Counted from the first letter of the stretch, positions 29,155 through 40,594 are shown. The stretch: 64,000 nucleotides of DNA from Psychrobacter sp. P11F6 (GCF_001435295.1 NZ_CM003594.1:620001-684000), one strand, 5' to 3'. Made by a program: numbers and translations. Notes: generated from the letters alone by a model not told the origin.

Positions 29155-32100
29155 CTATAAATAGCTCTTAATAATTGCGTGTTTTTTATCTGTGCTTGTA
29201 TCAATGATAGCTTGAGCTTCTTCGAGCTTGAGTTCTAAAACCTTTATGTCATTAGCTATTTTGTTTTGCTCTTCAATAGTGTTAATAACTATATCGATAT
29301 TATCTATATTTGTGACGGATAATCCTGGCTGTGCAACGCCTGTAGCATATTGATTTAAATCCAAATTGACTAACTTATAATATAGCCAAGTTTCGTTTAT
29401 ATCTATCAAAGGAGTAACGACTACAGCATGTTCAGTAGCGTGAAACTTGCCTGACACGCGAGTAATATTGCCACATAATGCGCCTTGTCTACCTATAAGA
29501 CAATAATCTCCTTCGTGAGTAAACGTTCTAGTATATCCGCGCAAACCATTACCCCCATAACAAGGGTATAATGATTCGTGATAATTATTAGTTATATCAG
29601 AGGCAGAAATAAATTTTCCAGCTTTCAAATCTAATGCTGAACCTATTTTAGTTTTTTGGCTATTAAGAGAGTTGGCTGATTCATTAATAATCTTATCAAT
29701 CTCATTTCTTAATTCTTCAGTTTGATCTTTAGCCTGTTCAGCTTCGTTGTCTACTATCTGACAGTCATTTATAATCTGTTCTTGGACTTTTATTGGAGGT
29801 AATGGAATTTTGACATTACTATCGAGGAATGATTTATTTAAACTCTGTCCAAAAGTATTTAAACCACTTTTAGTTAATGGAATAATACCTGCATTAAATA
29901 TTTGAAAAATAAAACTGTTTAGTAACTTGGCATTATCCTTGGGTATAAGTCCTGCTATAGCTTCATTAGTATACAAATCTTGTCCTGCTATTGCTGTTTT
30001 ACCTATAGATAATTTAAAACTAAGCAAAGTTGTACCCTTGGGTATAAGTTTGACATTTGAATTGGCAATACCTGAATCAGTGATCTTCTCTTTAGTATCA
30101 ATAATGGTATGACCGTTCATCTCTGAAATTGATAACCATAGGTGATTACCATCAAAATAACTATTATTGCTTCTTGAAGGCGTACCACCGATCAACACAT
30201 CGACTACATCACCTAAATAGCTAATATTCCACTGTGTATCAATGTTTAAATCTATTTTAGGAGCTAAACTTATTGCTTTGTTAAAATCTACGACTTTGAA
30301 ATCTAACATATCAACCAAACTAGATTGGGTTACAAAACTTTCTAGTTCATCTGGAATCAAGAAGTTCTCTTTCTGAAAGTTTTGGCTAATCAAATAATTA
30401 ATCTTAGTATCGTCACTTTTATCTTTAGGGTTATAGAGTGGTGTATTGATATTATCCAAATTATATAGGTTACTTAGTACTCTTTTGTCCTCTTCTTCTA
30501 TCGCCACCTCTCCGCTGTCCTCATCGACTGCTTCTAGGTCATCCATTTTGAAACCGCCTAAATATTTAATACCCTCATTACCTTTGGCGCTGCTCCATTC
30601 ATACCCCAAAAAGGCTTTCATCTCTTTGGTTTTGCTTGGGCTTTTTATTATAAGCACAGGTTGCGGGTTTAGGCTGGCTAGGACAAAATAATACACTTTG
30701 TCTTTTTCAGTCGCTTTTAGATAATTTACCAAACGTCTATCTAACTCTGCCTTTTGCTTATCTTTAGAGAATGCTTTAAACGTTTTACTGTTTTTTAGCC
30801 TTTTAATCTCTGTCCATTTATCAAACTCTTTGACATAACTTGCAAAGTATTCGCTATTCAGCAGCGCTTCATTAGGAGTACCAGCCAGTAGCGTTTTATA
30901 ATCATCAGCATCTAATTCAAGATGCGCACAGTAATCATCAATAAAGTGACTGTCAGCAAATACCGCACCAGTATCTACAACCTCATTCGAAGATAAGCTA
31001 CTATTTTGAACAGGATTAAACCAGTTATCTACTCTCTGTGCATAGTGGTCAGCTTCAACAGGCGCATCCGTTGTTTTGCGTCGCAAGAATAAAGTGACAG
31101 TATTCGTACCTGTCTTGCCAAAAGTACCGCTACCAAATTCTGCTATAGCCACGATATCGAAGTGTTTTAATATGATTTCACGAGTAGCGACGTATATATT
31201 TTTAGATGATGAGGTACTACTGGCTTTACCTTTGGTCAAAATAGAGGACGGCACAATAATAGCGGCAACTCCGCCCGTTTTGAGTAACTGCTTGGCACGT
31301 TCGATAAAAAAGGTTTCAATGCTATTATTGACGGTATAGCTTTTTTCCTCAATATACTTGAGCAGCTCAAACTGCTTACGTTCGCTAGGTTTTAGCGTAT
31401 CCAAAAAGCCTTTGACGCTATAGGGCGGGTTGGCAATCAATACTGAATAACTGTTGTTCTTGATATCTTCGTTATTTCCTAGAGCATCTGCATAAATAAT
31501 ATTGATGTCATCTTGCCCATACATAAAAGCAGATACTTTAGCAACTTTTGACAGTCTATATTCTTTTTCGATGCCTGTAATATTGTCATAATATTCTGAT
31601 AGGTTTTTATCAGGACCACTCTCAATAGTGGGTCTTATTGTCGTTGCATACTCATTTAAAAAATGCCCAGCACCGCAAGCATAATCGATGACTTTAGGAA
31701 TGTCTTCTGAAGTAGCGATGAGGTTATCTAAAGGTAGCGCATTCATAATGAATTTTACAATCGGCATCGGGGTAAAAAACTGCCCTTCTGACTGTTTTAC
31801 TCCTTGGTCGAGAAAGCCTTCAAACATATCTCCTAAAAATTGATTTCCTTCATTAGTCTTGAGGCGAATATCTTGTAGCATTTTTACTATTTTAAGAAGG
31901 ACAGCTGAGTTTTGCTGAAACAGCCTTTCGTTATGTACATCAACAAAAGCAAAGTCATTATTGGTGAAAAATTTTAAACGCCTAAACATAGCCTTAATAG
32001 CTTTTTGGGTTTCCACAGGGTCATTTTTATAAAATCGAAAAGCTGTTTCAACTTCATCATCTCGTACATAAGTCACTTCTTCATCTAGGAATTTTTTCAT

Positions 32101-33063
32101 ACCTTGTTGATACAGTGCTTGCAGACGATCTTGAAGATCAAAAGGACTATCGTAGCTGATACCTTTCCAGTTAAACTTTAGATCTTGTGGGTTATTAGTT
32201 TCATCAACAATCTTGCATAAAAATAGATTGACCAGTTTATCGAAGGCGTTTTCTCGACCAGAGACATTATGCTGACGCATAATAGTTGCAAATTCATTAT
32301 ATTTGCCTTGAATATCGCTGCTACTAATGGTCACAAGGTCATTTAATGAGTAGTTTTCCTTACCAATATAATATGGCTGAATATCGTCTTCGAATAAACC
32401 TCGCGTTGTATAGTCCTGCTGATAAGTCTCTTTCCAAGTATCAAATATGTCTTCTACATTCCGTGATTTACTGTCAGCATAAGACAATATTGGCTCGTCA
32501 CTAACTTCTCTTAATTCTTGTAGGAGCTTGTTATTATCATTTAATGAGATTAGGTAATAATCAGGTTTGATGTGATTATCAATCCAGTTCGAGGCATACA
32601 GACAAATAAATTGCGTAGTACTTGTTTGTTTGACGTAACTAAATAACTGTCCGCCATCTTGTAAAGTACGGTTCCATGCTTTGTTAAATTCGGAACCAGC
32701 GGTTTTACATTCAATAATAAGCAACGTATCGCCTTGATTGTCTTTAATTAAAACATCCGCGCGACCGCCACTTGCACCGTGACCCACTTGCCATTTTGGT
32801 TCAAGCTCAATATGTTCAGGTTTATATCCTTGGACAAGCAAACGATGTACACATTCAAAGACGACAAAGTTTTCATTCTGCGAAAAGTTACAAGTTTGAC
32901 GCTCGTTAACAGTCAGACCTTGATCTTCTGGATAAATTAAATGTTTAGTATTGAAGTCAACTTTCAAATAAGCATTGCTATCGTATTGATTGAGAAAAAC
33001 ATTATTATGTTCTTCAAAGCCTAAAAACCTCAGTACATCTGGAAAATTATTTTTATCAATCAT
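29155..33063 (-). CDS. Single-chain restriction-methylation-specificity enzyme (type IIG-like)
   Basis: A 1302-aa protein combining three activities normally on separate subunits. Residues 95-120 hold a PD-(D/E)xK nuclease site (RADVLI with Asp103, then IIECK with Glu118 and Lys120). The middle holds an N6-adenine methylase: GQFFTPMPIVKF, SAM-binding YACGAGHFLNEY (about 461) and the catalytic NPPY (about 542). From about 940 two HsdS-like target-recognition domains follow, separated and ended by long helices; the second begins near KIGSALDLKAGKF. There is no helicase, so it is not type I or ISP; it resembles type IIG enzymes that cut at a fixed distance from a bipartite site. GGAACGA precedes the ATG. 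It stands alone between the REP-like repeat and metH. Confidence 0.9.
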   Translation of the reverse strand: MIDKNNFPDVLRFLGFEEHNNVFLNQYDSNAYLKVDFNTKHLIYPEDQGLTVNERQTCNFSQNENFVVFECVHRLLVQGYKPEHIELEPKWQVGHGASGGRADVLIKDNQGDTLLIIECKTAGSEFNKAWNRTLQDGGQLFSYVKQTSTTQFICLYASNWIDNHIKPDYYLISLNDNNKLLQELREVSDEPILSYADSKSRNVEDIFDTWKETYQQDYTTRGLFEDDIQPYYIGKENYSLNDLVTISSSDIQGKYNEFATIMRQHNVSGRENAFDKLVNLFLCKIVDETNNPQDLKFNWKGISYDSPFDLQDRLQALYQQGMKKFLDEEVTYVRDDEVETAFRFYKNDPVETQKAIKAMFRRLKFFTNNDFAFVDVHNERLFQQNSAVLLKIVKMLQDIRLKTNEGNQFLGDMFEGFLDQGVKQSEGQFFTPMPIVKFIMNALPLDNLIATSEDIPKVIDYACGAGHFLNEYATTIRPTIESGPDKNLSEYYDNITGIEKEYRLSKVAKVSAFMYGQDDINIIYADALGNNEDIKNNSYSVLIANPPYSVKGFLDTLKPSERKQFELLKYIEEKSYTVNNSIETFFIERAKQLLKTGGVAAIIVPSSILTKGKASSTSSSKNIYVATREIILKHFDIVAIAEFGSGTFGKTGTNTVTLFLRRKTTDAPVEADHYAQRVDNWFNPVQNSSLSSNEVVDTGAVFADSHFIDDYCAHLELDADDYKTLLAGTPNEALLNSEYFASYVKEFDKWTEIKRLKNSKTFKAFSKDKQKAELDRRLVNYLKATEKDKVYYFVLASLNPQPVLIIKSPSKTKEMKAFLGYEWSSAKGNEGIKYLGGFKMDDLEAVDEDSGEVAIEEEDKRVLSNLYNLDNINTPLYNPKDKSDDTKINYLISQNFQKENFLIPDELESFVTQSSLVDMLDFKVVDFNKAISLAPKIDLNIDTQWNISYLGDVVDVLIGGTPSRSNNSYFDGNHLWLSISEMNGHTIIDTKEKITDSGIANSNVKLIPKGTTLLSFKLSIGKTAIAGQDLYTNEAIAGLIPKDNAKLLNSFIFQIFNAGIIPLTKSGLNTFGQSLNKSFLDSNVKIPLPPIKVQEQIINDCQIVDNEAEQAKDQTEELRNEIDKIINESANSLNSQKTKIGSALDLKAGKFISASDITNNYHESLYPCYGGNGLRGYTRTFTHEGDYCLIGRQGALCGNITRVSGKFHATEHAVVVTPLIDINETWLYYKLVNLDLNQYATGVAQPGLSVTNIDNIDIVINTIEEQNKIANDIKVLELKLEEAQAIIDTSTDKKHAIIKSYL

Positions 33064-33261
33064 TTTGTCGTTCCATTGGAGTATTTAAAGTTTAGTTGCG
33101 ATGGATAGTAGCAAGAACAAGATGCTGCCGCTAGCCCCGATTGTCGCGGATATCCTGACGGGCTTGGCGAGTTGCGATGGATCGTTTTGAGACGGTATCG
33201 AGGAAACAGGAACGGCTCAAAAATTAACCATCGCCTAACCTAGACTGGCAGATAGAAGCAA

Positions 33262-33294
33262 AAGCGGGATTGGCTATAAAAACCAATACCGCTT
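33262..33294 (-). terminator. Probable terminator of metH
   Basis: On the minus strand AAGCGGTATTGG pairs with CCAATCCCGCTT (one mismatch) around a nine-base U-rich loop, followed by TTGCTT. It lies 37 bp beyond the metH stop codon. Confidence 0.65.
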
Positions 33295-33330
33295 CAAGTA
33301 ACTTTTATAGAATCTTAGCCAAAACTAACC

Positions 33331-36300
33331 CTACAAATTCGGATTCAACCACTTCTCAGCCGTTTTCATATCCCAGCCTTTACGTTTAGCATAACTCTCT
33401 AACTGATCACGGCTTATCTTACCGACATTGAAATACTCACTATCAGGATGCGAGTAATAAAATCCGCTGACCGATGACGCAGGCCACATCGCATAGCTTT
33501 CAGTTAGCGTTGTACCGATCGCATCTACCGTACCGAGCCAATCAAACAATTTACCTTTTTCCGTATGCTCAGGGCAAGCAGGGTAGCCAGGTGCAGGGCG
33601 GATGCCGACGTATTTTTCTTTGATCATCTCATCATTGGTGAGTGATTCAGTTGGCTGATAACCCCAATATTCTTTACGGATGAGCTCATGTAAATGCTCG
33701 GCAAATGCTTCTGCTAAGCGATCAGACAGCGCCTGTACCATGATGGCATTATAGTCATCGCCTGCTGCTTTATATTGCTCAGCGAGTGCTTCTGTACCGA
33801 CGATAGAGACAGTAAAACCGCCCAAGTGATCGGTATGCGTCTCTGATGGCGAGATGAAATCCGCCAAGCTAAAGTTCGGCTTGCCACTGGCTTTATCGCT
33901 TTGCTGACGTAAGTGTTCGAATTGATATTCTGCTGCGCCGCCTTTAGTAGCATGGTCATAGACAGTGACAGTATCGGTACCCGTACGGCGAGCTGGCATG
34001 AGTTTAAACACCCCTTTAGCGACGATTAATTTTTCATCAATCATCTTTTGCATCAGCTCATTGGCATTATCGAACAAATCGCGTGCCGCTTCGCCCACCA
34101 CATCATCTTGCAATATCTTCGGATACTTACCGACCAGACCCCAAGAGATAAAGAATGGTGTCCAGTCGATATAAGACAGTAGGTTAGCGATTGGATAGTC
34201 ATCAAATATCACTTGCCCCAGCTTATTGGGGACTGGTGGTACATAGTTTTCCCAATCATACTGAAAGCCAATTTTGACCGATTCGGCATACGTGACCTTC
34301 GCCGCCTTTGGCTGACGCTTGGCAAGGCGTTCACGTACTTTGACATACTCTTCGCGAGTTTCATCGATAAGCGCTTGACGGTGTTCTTTGGAGAGCAGTT
34401 TGGTGACTACACCGACTGAGCGTGAGGCATCAGATACATAGATGACGGCATCATTTTGGTATTGTGGCTCGACTTTGACCGCGGTATGCGCTTTGGAGGT
34501 CGTTGCACCGCCAATCATCAAGGGTAGCGTCATGCCGCGCTCTTGCATTTGCTTGGCGACATAGACCATCTCATCGAGACTTGGGGTAATCAGACCTGAC
34601 AAGCCAATGATATCGACTTCTTCTGCGATAGCGGTATCGAGGATTTTTTCACACGGCACCATGACACCCAGATCAACGATATCATAGCCGTTACAGCCCA
34701 GCACCACGCCGACGATGTTTTTACCGATATCGTGGACGTCGCCTTTGACCGTTGCCATGAGGATTTTGCCTTTCTTTTCACCCTCGACTTTTTCTGCTTC
34801 GATATACGGATTTAGCCACGCAACGGATTGTTTCATCACTCGCGCAGATTTCACGACCTGAGGTAAGAACATTTTACCGGCACCAAATAAGTCACCGACG
34901 ATATTCATCCCGTCCATGAGTGGCCCTTCGATGACTTCTAGCGGCTTGGGGTATTTCTCCCATGCTTCTTTAGTATCGGCCTCGATAAAGGTCGTGATGC
35001 CTTTGACCAGTGCATGAGCGATGCGCTCTTCTACTGTGCCTTCGCGCCAGCTCATATCAACGGTGCTGTCTTTTTTCTTACCACCGTTTTGGTAGTTCTC
35101 AGCCACAGTCATCAGACGTTCGGTGGCGTCTTGACCGCTCTCACCTTGGTTGCGGTTGAGCATCACATCTTCGATGGCGTCACGAGCTTCCTTTGGAATA
35201 TCATCGTACAGTTCAAGCATGGCAGGATTGACGATACCCATCGTCAGACCATTCTGAATCGCATGATAGAGGAATACGGAGTTGATGGCTTCACGGATAG
35301 GGTTACCACGGAAACTAAACGAGACGTTAGAGACACCACCCGATACCATCGCATTGGGCAAGTTATCGGTAATCCATTTGGTGGCGTTGATAAAGTCCGC
35401 ACCGTAGTTGTTATGCTCAGTGATACCAGTGGCAACGGCAAAAATGTTCGGGTCAAAAATAATGTCTTCTGATGGGAAACCCACTTCGTTGACCAACACA
35501 TCATAGCTGCGTTGACAAATCTGAATCTTACGCTCGTAAGTATCGGCTTGACCGTCTTCATCAAATGCCATGACGATCACGGCGGCACCGTAGCGCATAC
35601 AAAGCTTGGCACGCTCAACGAACTCAGCATGACCTTCTTTTAATGAGATAGAGTTGACGACGGACTTGCCTTGGATACGCTTAAGACCTTCTTCGATGAT
35701 GTCCCATTTAGACGAGTCAATCATCAGCGGTACGCGGCTGATATCTGGCTCGCCAGACACGAGGTTGACGAAATGAATCATCGCTTGCTTGGAGTCGAGC
35801 ATGCCTTCGTCCATGTTGATATCGACGATTTGTGCGCCGCCTTCGACCTGATCTCGCGCCACATCGAGTGCTTCGGTATAGGCTTCGGTTTTAATCAAGC
35901 GTAAAAACTTTTTAGAGCCTGTCACGTTGGTACGTTCACCCACGTTGACAAACAAGCTATCAGAATTAATAGTAAATGGCTCAAGCCCCGATAAACGGCA
36001 GGCAGGTGGGATATCTGGAATGACGCGCGGTGGATAATTTGCCACCATTTTAGCGATTTGACGGATATGCTCAGGCGTCGTACCACAACAGCCACCCACG
36101 ATGTTTAAAATACCCGCTTTGGCAAAGCCTTCGAGCAGGGCGGCGGTTTGTTCGGCTGTTTCATCATATTCACCAAACTCGTTGGGCAGACCTGCGTTCG
36201 GATGCGCTGACACATAGGTATTAGCAATGTTCGACAGTGTTTGGATATGCGGACGCAGTGCATCAGCGCCTAATGCGCAGTTAAAGCCAACCGATAATGG

Positions 36301-37119
36301 CTTGGCATGGCGAATTGAGTTATAAAAGGCTTCGGCGGTTTGACCTGATAGCGTTCGACCTGAGGCATCGGTAATGGTGCCCGAAATCATAATCGGTAAC
36401 TCAAAACCAATGTCATCAAACACACCCGTAATGGCAAAGATTGCGGCTTTGGCATTTAGCGTATCAAAGATGGTCTCAATCAATATCAGGTCGACACCGC
36501 CTTCTATCAGACATAAGGTCGCTTCACGGTAATTTAGTACCAATTCGTCAAAGGTAATGTTACGAAAAGCTGGGTCATTGACGTCCGGTGATAGCGAGCA
36601 CGTGCGTGAGGTTGGCCCTACGACACCAGCGACAAAACGCGGTTTCTCAGGCGTTTTTGCCGTAAATTCATCCGCCGCTTCACGGGCAATCTTGGCTGCT
36701 GTCTTATTCAGCTCTGGCACTAGATACTGCATATCGTAGTCAGCCATCGACAGACGCGTACCGTTAAAGGTATTAGTCTCGATGATATCGGCACCAGCTA
36801 GCAGATGATCGTGATGAATGTCTTTAATCATGTGCGGCTGTGTCAGTACCAATAAATCATTGTTACCGCGTACGTCTTGATTGATATCGGCAAAACGCTC
36901 ACCACGATAGTCGGCTTCTTCTAATTTATAGGTCTGAATCTGTGTACCCATCGCCCCATCTAACATCAAGATGCGTGATGCCATTTGCTCGGTGATACGT
37001 GCACGTGCCGTCAGTTGCTGCTCTTTATAAGGAAACGCGGCAGGTGGCGTTAAAATAAAGTCATCAGCGGATGATGGACTAGAAGTAGGATCAGATTGAG
37101 AAGTCATCGTTTGAGTCAT
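33331..37119 (-). CDS. metH: Cobalamin-dependent methionine synthase
   Basis: Transfers the methyl group of 5-methyltetrahydrofolate via cobalamin to homocysteine. All four modules are present in the 1262 aa. The homocysteine domain contains [10 protein letters not shown] and the zinc cysteines in GFNCALGA and [10 protein letters not shown]. The pterin-binding domain contains [13 protein letters not shown]. The cobalamin domain has the [11 protein letters not shown] motif with the cobalt-ligating His. The SAM reactivation domain ends with the expected [12 protein letters not shown] and Y-S-H-P-D region. The start is uncertain: ATG 37119 is chosen, with others at 37107 and 37194, and none has a strong ribosome site. 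No cobalamin riboswitch was seen upstream. Confidence 0.97.
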   Translation of the reverse strand: MTQTMTSQSDPTSSPSSADDFILTPPAAFPYKEQQLTARARITEQMASRILMLDGAMGTQIQTYKLEEADYRGERFADINQDVRGNNDLLVLTQPHMIKDIHHDHLLAGADIIETNTFNGTRLSMADYDMQYLVPELNKTAAKIAREAADEFTAKTPEKPRFVAGVVGPTSRTCSLSPDVNDPAFRNITFDELVLNYREATLCLIEGGVDLILIETIFDTLNAKAAIFAITGVFDDIGFELPIMISGTITDASGRTLSGQTAEAFYNSIRHAKPLSVGFNCALGADALRPHIQTLSNIANTYVSAHPNAGLPNEFGEYDETAEQTAALLEGFAKAGILNIVGGCCGTTPEHIRQIAKMVANYPPRVIPDIPPACRLSGLEPFTINSDSLFVNVGERTNVTGSKKFLRLIKTEAYTEALDVARDQVEGGAQIVDINMDEGMLDSKQAMIHFVNLVSGEPDISRVPLMIDSSKWDIIEEGLKRIQGKSVVNSISLKEGHAEFVERAKLCMRYGAAVIVMAFDEDGQADTYERKIQICQRSYDVLVNEVGFPSEDIIFDPNIFAVATGITEHNNYGADFINATKWITDNLPNAMVSGGVSNVSFSFRGNPIREAINSVFLYHAIQNGLTMGIVNPAMLELYDDIPKEARDAIEDVMLNRNQGESGQDATERLMTVAENYQNGGKKKDSTVDMSWREGTVEERIAHALVKGITTFIEADTKEAWEKYPKPLEVIEGPLMDGMNIVGDLFGAGKMFLPQVVKSARVMKQSVAWLNPYIEAEKVEGEKKGKILMATVKGDVHDIGKNIVGVVLGCNGYDIVDLGVMVPCEKILDTAIAEEVDIIGLSGLITPSLDEMVYVAKQMQERGMTLPLMIGGATTSKAHTAVKVEPQYQNDAVIYVSDASRSVGVVTKLLSKEHRQALIDETREEYVKVRERLAKRQPKAAKVTYAESVKIGFQYDWENYVPPVPNKLGQVIFDDYPIANLLSYIDWTPFFISWGLVGKYPKILQDDVVGEAARDLFDNANELMQKMIDEKLIVAKGVFKLMPARRTGTDTVTVYDHATKGGAAEYQFEHLRQQSDKASGKPNFSLADFISPSETHTDHLGGFTVSIVGTEALAEQYKAAGDDYNAIMVQALSDRLAEAFAEHLHELIRKEYWGYQPTESLTNDEMIKEKYVGIRPAPGYPACPEHTEKGKLFDWLGTVDAIGTTLTESYAMWPASSVSGFYYSHPDSEYFNVGKISRDQLESYAKRKGWDMKTAEKWLNPNL

Positions 37120-37685
37120 AGGAGCGCTGCTTATATCGTCAATGTTATAAAAGGGGAAGTAATAAGAATAAGAATAATAAATAGCGTGCAACATTCATAA
37201 AAGGCGTGGGCAAATCCGCATTATTCTAGCATGAAAATCATATCTCACGTGGGACAGTACTTATTCCTCTTTGGCAATATGTTGGACAAAAAATCTGCCT
37301 GTTGATTGAGTGAGCATGATGTTCAAAGTTTATGCCATTAAGCGATTAGGAACAAATGAATATCATTTCGCTTAAAGATTACATAAAGCTTTGTTTCTAT
37401 AAATGAAAGCACAACGATTGTGCTTAAAAGTCAGACAGAGTTTACACCTGTACTACAAAAAGTTGCGTAAAGAGGAATTGATAAAGCTTGGTTATATGTT
37501 AATTTAATTTCAGAAGTATTGGTGTTTCGTAAGCAATACTTACTAGTAAATGTTAATAGTTGTATTAGTGACATCTAACATTTATCACTATTATTAGCGC
37601 TAGTATTTGCTATAAGGGAAGACGATCTAATCTGCAAGACAGTTATAGAAAAGTCAATAAATACTTAATCATTAAGGATAATGTT
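37120..37685. other. Divergent intergenic region between metH and the first fasciclin gene
   Basis: A 566-bp AT-rich gap between divergent genes, so it should hold both promoters. A perfect hairpin, AAGCACAA-CGA-TTGTGCTT, is at 37407-37425 without a T-run. No B12-box or other riboswitch signature, tRNA fold or supported small gene was found. Confidence 0.4.
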
Positions 37686-38240
37686 ATGAAGCTTACTAAA
37701 ATTGCTACCATCGGTACATTAGCACTCTCAATCGCTGGTTTGAGCGCTTGTAATAATATGATGCCAAGCAAAAGCGCAGCGATGAAAGCACCTATGCACA
37801 GTCAATCTATGGCAAAAATGAATGTGGTACAAGTTGCCCAAAGTAATCCTGACTTCTCGCTACTGGTCGAAGCCGTCGTAGCGGCAGATTTGGCGGGTGC
37901 TTTGTCTAACCCGAATGCAAACTATACAATATTTGCGCCGACCAATGCCGCATTTGTACAAGTTCTGCAAGAAACAGGCATGAGCAAAGCACAACTATTT
38001 GCCAACAAGCCACTATTGACTAAGATTTTAGGCTATCACGTGATTAACGGTGCTGCGCCAGTATATGCGAAAGACGTTAAACCGGGCAATATTACTATGT
38101 TTAGTAAAGATACTCTGATGGTCACCAATCAGGGCAAATTGATGGACGAAAATGGTCGTGCTACCAATATCATAAAAACCGATATTGCTGCTAATAACGG
38201 CGTAGTACATGTTATCGATAGAGTATTACTGCCCAAATAA
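37686..38240 (+). CDS. Fasciclin (FAS1) domain lipoprotein, single domain
   Basis: A 184-aa lipoprotein with lipobox GLSAC (Cys22) and one FAS1 domain. The H1 motif reads YTIFAPTNAAFVQ and the domain ends ANNGVVHVIDRVLLPK, the H2 region. FAS1 domains mediate adhesion or protein contacts at the cell surface in many organisms. AAGGATAATGTT precedes the ATG. First of three neighbouring FAS1 lipoproteins on the same strand. Confidence 0.92.
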   Translation: MKLTKIATIGTLALSIAGLSACNNMMPSKSAAMKAPMHSQSMAKMNVVQVAQSNPDFSLLVEAVVAADLAGALSNPNANYTIFAPTNAAFVQVLQETGMSKAQLFANKPLLTKILGYHVINGAAPVYAKDVKPGNITMFSKDTLMVTNQGKLMDENGRATNIIKTDIAANNGVVHVIDRVLLPK

Positions 38241-38582
38241 GATTGATCTCAAAATTACAGCTAAAGAATTATATCCCTATTACTTTGTATGATGCAGTTG
38301 GTATGAGTACCAGCTACCGTCTTTGATGACATGATTGTTAAATACACGCTATTTTAATTGCCAACTGTCTTAGATGAATCTCCTTTAGATGACACTGCTG
38401 GCATTTAGAATGTTTGAGATATTTTTTAAGCGTGTCATCATTATTGTTTAACACTACGACAATAAACGACAGTCATCTTTGTTTCTTGTTGAAAGCTTTG
38501 ATCATTTAACAATTTCAATCATTCGACGGATGCTACTGACAAAGTAGATGGTTCATCTGAACTCATACATAAGGATATACTC
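38241..38582. other. Intergenic region between first and second fasciclin genes
   Basis: A 342-bp AT-rich gap. No open frame, terminator with T-run or RNA fold was identified; it probably contains a promoter for the second fasciclin gene, because the spacing is too long for tight coupling. Confidence 0.35.
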
Positions 38583-39533
38583 ATGCTAAAAAGAACCCTA
38601 TTATCTCTGGCGCTTGCCATGACCGTTTTGCCGCTAGCCGCTTGTAATGACGACGACAATGATTTTTCAGTTGTTGTAGAAGCGCCAACACAAAATATTG
38701 CAGAAATTGCTGCTGAAAATAAAGATCTAACCATTCTTAATGCTGCGTTAAAGGCATCTGGACTTGATAAAGTTTTGATGTCATCAGAGGACGAATTTAC
38801 TGTATTTGCACCTACTGATGCTGCATTTGCTGAATTATTGGAAGAGCTCGATGTGACATCAGAAGAGTTATTGGCTGACAAAGAGCTATTAACCATGGTC
38901 TTAACTTATCATGTTATCCCCAATATGACAGTCAAAGCTGCTGACATTCCTTATGGCGACAGTATCGAAACAGTCAATGGTCAAGCGTTCTCTATTAGTG
39001 ATGCCAATGTCATTATGGATGCAAGTGGGGATACCTCTAAAATTATCAAAACAGATGTATTAGCCACTAATGGCGTCATTCACCTCATTGACGACGTACT
39101 GTTACCTACTGACAAGTCTATAGTGGATCTAGCCGTTGCCACAGAGGATCTCAGTATCCTCAAAGAAGCAGTGGTAGCAGCAGGATTGGCTGATGCCCTG
39201 GCTGATGAAGATGCTGACCTTACCGTCTTTGCACCAAACAATGCCGCTTTTGCTAAATTATTAGCTGAACTTGAGATAAGTAAAGAACAGCTATTACAAG
39301 ATAAGCCGTTGTTGACGAAAGTGCTCACCTATCACGTGATTGAAGACGATCGCGTCTTTGCCTCTGAAATTATGGCAGGCAGTCAAGAGATGCTAGAAGG
39401 CAGCAGCATCACATTTGACGCTAAAAAACAAATTACCGACGAGAGAAATCGTACCTCTAATATCGTGACAGCGAATATACAAGCGAACAATGGAGTTGTA
39501 CACGTGATCGATACAGTGTTGCTACCTAAGTAA
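38583..39533 (+). CDS. Fasciclin lipoprotein with two FAS1 domains
   Basis: A 316-aa lipoprotein with lipobox PLAAC (Cys21) and two tandem FAS1 domains, about residues 33-175 and 178-316. The H1 motifs are FTVFAPTDAAFAEL and LTVFAPNNAAFAKL; the H2 motifs are ATNGVIHLIDDVLLP and ANNGVVHVIDTVLLPK. The second domain is closer to the single domain of the preceding gene (both have KPLLTKVL-like and NNGVVHVID segments). The first is closer to the following gene. This suggests fusion of two FAS1 types or unequal crossing over. AAGGATATACTC precedes the ATG. Confidence 0.93.
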   Translation: MLKRTLLSLALAMTVLPLAACNDDDNDFSVVVEAPTQNIAEIAAENKDLTILNAALKASGLDKVLMSSEDEFTVFAPTDAAFAELLEELDVTSEELLADKELLTMVLTYHVIPNMTVKAADIPYGDSIETVNGQAFSISDANVIMDASGDTSKIIKTDVLATNGVIHLIDDVLLPTDKSIVDLAVATEDLSILKEAVVAAGLADALADEDADLTVFAPNNAAFAKLLAELEISKEQLLQDKPLLTKVLTYHVIEDDRVFASEIMAGSQEMLEGSSITFDAKKQITDERNRTSNIVTANIQANNGVVHVIDTVLLPK

Positions 39534-39716
39534 GCATTAATCCGAAATTAATCAGTTAAAATTATAGTTATTGGTATAGCAGAGGTGACATTATTACTAT
39601 TGTTTAGTTGCTATCATTTGCAACAGATAAGTGGTTCGCTGTTATATACATTAACTGGGTTAAGTTATTTGTTAAACGAGTCACTTAACAGACCATCCCT
39701 TTATAAGGAAATACTT

Positions 39717-40322
39717 ATGTTGAAGAAAAACTTACTTTCTATTGCTGTCGTTACAGCTGCCATGTCATTAGCCGCTTGTAATGATAAAGAAGCAGCTACT
39801 GATCCTGTTGAGCCTGAAGTGACTACTGAAGAAGTGGTTGTAGAGCCCGTTGCCGAAGTTGAGCCAATGACTGAATCTGATCCAATGGCCGATACTGCTG
39901 CGACGCAAAGCATTGCTGAAATAGCAGCTAGCAACGAAAATCTAACGATTCTAACGGCTGCATTACAAGCTGCTGGCTTAGATACAATGATGATGGATGC
40001 TGGGACTTATACGGTATTTGCACCAACTGATGATGCATTTGCTCCTGTTTTAGAGAAGCTAGGCGTTACTAAAGAAGAGCTATTAGCCGATACAGATCTA
40101 CTGAAAAAAGTACTTCCGTATCACGTAGTGCCTATGGTCGTTATGGCAGCTGACATTCCTTATGGTACTGATGTTGCTACTGTAAATGGTGCTACTATCA
40201 ATATTAGCGATGCTAATGTCATCACTGATGCGACTGGTAACACGGCTAATATTACTGGTACAGATATCATGGCAACGAACGGTGTGGTTCACACTATCGA
40301 TGCAGTATTGATGCCTGAGTAA
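39717..40322 (+). CDS. Fasciclin (FAS1) domain lipoprotein with acidic linker
   Basis: A 201-aa lipoprotein with lipobox SLAAC (Cys21), then an acidic Glu/Val/Thr-rich linker of about 40 residues and a single FAS1 domain (YTVFAPTDDAFAPV ... ATNGVVHTIDAVLMPE). The domain resembles the first one of the preceding protein, sharing ADIPYG and SDANVI. The ATG at 39717 has TAAGGAAATACTT upstream; the frame is open to 39585, but the extension is not part of the lipoprotein leader. Likely anchored at the envelope with the linker as a spacer. Confidence 0.92.
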   Translation: MLKKNLLSIAVVTAAMSLAACNDKEAATDPVEPEVTTEEVVVEPVAEVEPMTESDPMADTAATQSIAEIAASNENLTILTAALQAAGLDTMMMDAGTYTVFAPTDDAFAPVLEKLGVTKEELLADTDLLKKVLPYHVVPMVVMAADIPYGTDVATVNGATINISDANVITDATGNTANITGTDIMATNGVVHTIDAVLMPE

Positions 40323-40382
40323 GTTGTTTCTATAGCCTCTTTATTGATGATTAATGAATTATTTAAATAATGACGTCGAAGG

Positions 40383-40411
40383 AGCCTAGCTATTGAGCTG
40401 GGCTTTTTTGC
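40383..40411 (+). terminator. Intrinsic terminator after the fasciclin genes
   Basis: AGCCTAGCT pairs with AGCTGGGCT (one G-U) around ATTG, followed by TTTTT. It closes the fasciclin cluster. Confidence 0.85.
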
Positions 40412-40594
40412 GTTTGGGGGATACCTAATGTTTACCATAGCATTGATATAAGTCAGTCGCATGAAAACGGTTCAATGTAGTGGAGAGTAAGATAAATAGC
40501 CTCTCATTGGTTCACACTAATGCAAGTCTAAAGAGTAATGATGACTTATGTAAGATATCTATTGAAGGCTTATGAATGCAAAGGTTTGAAACAA

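Noticed and set aside
37120..37685. Cobalamin riboswitch upstream of metH
   Set aside because: No B12-box-like conserved core or pairing pattern could be found on the minus strand; only a small unrelated hairpin is present.
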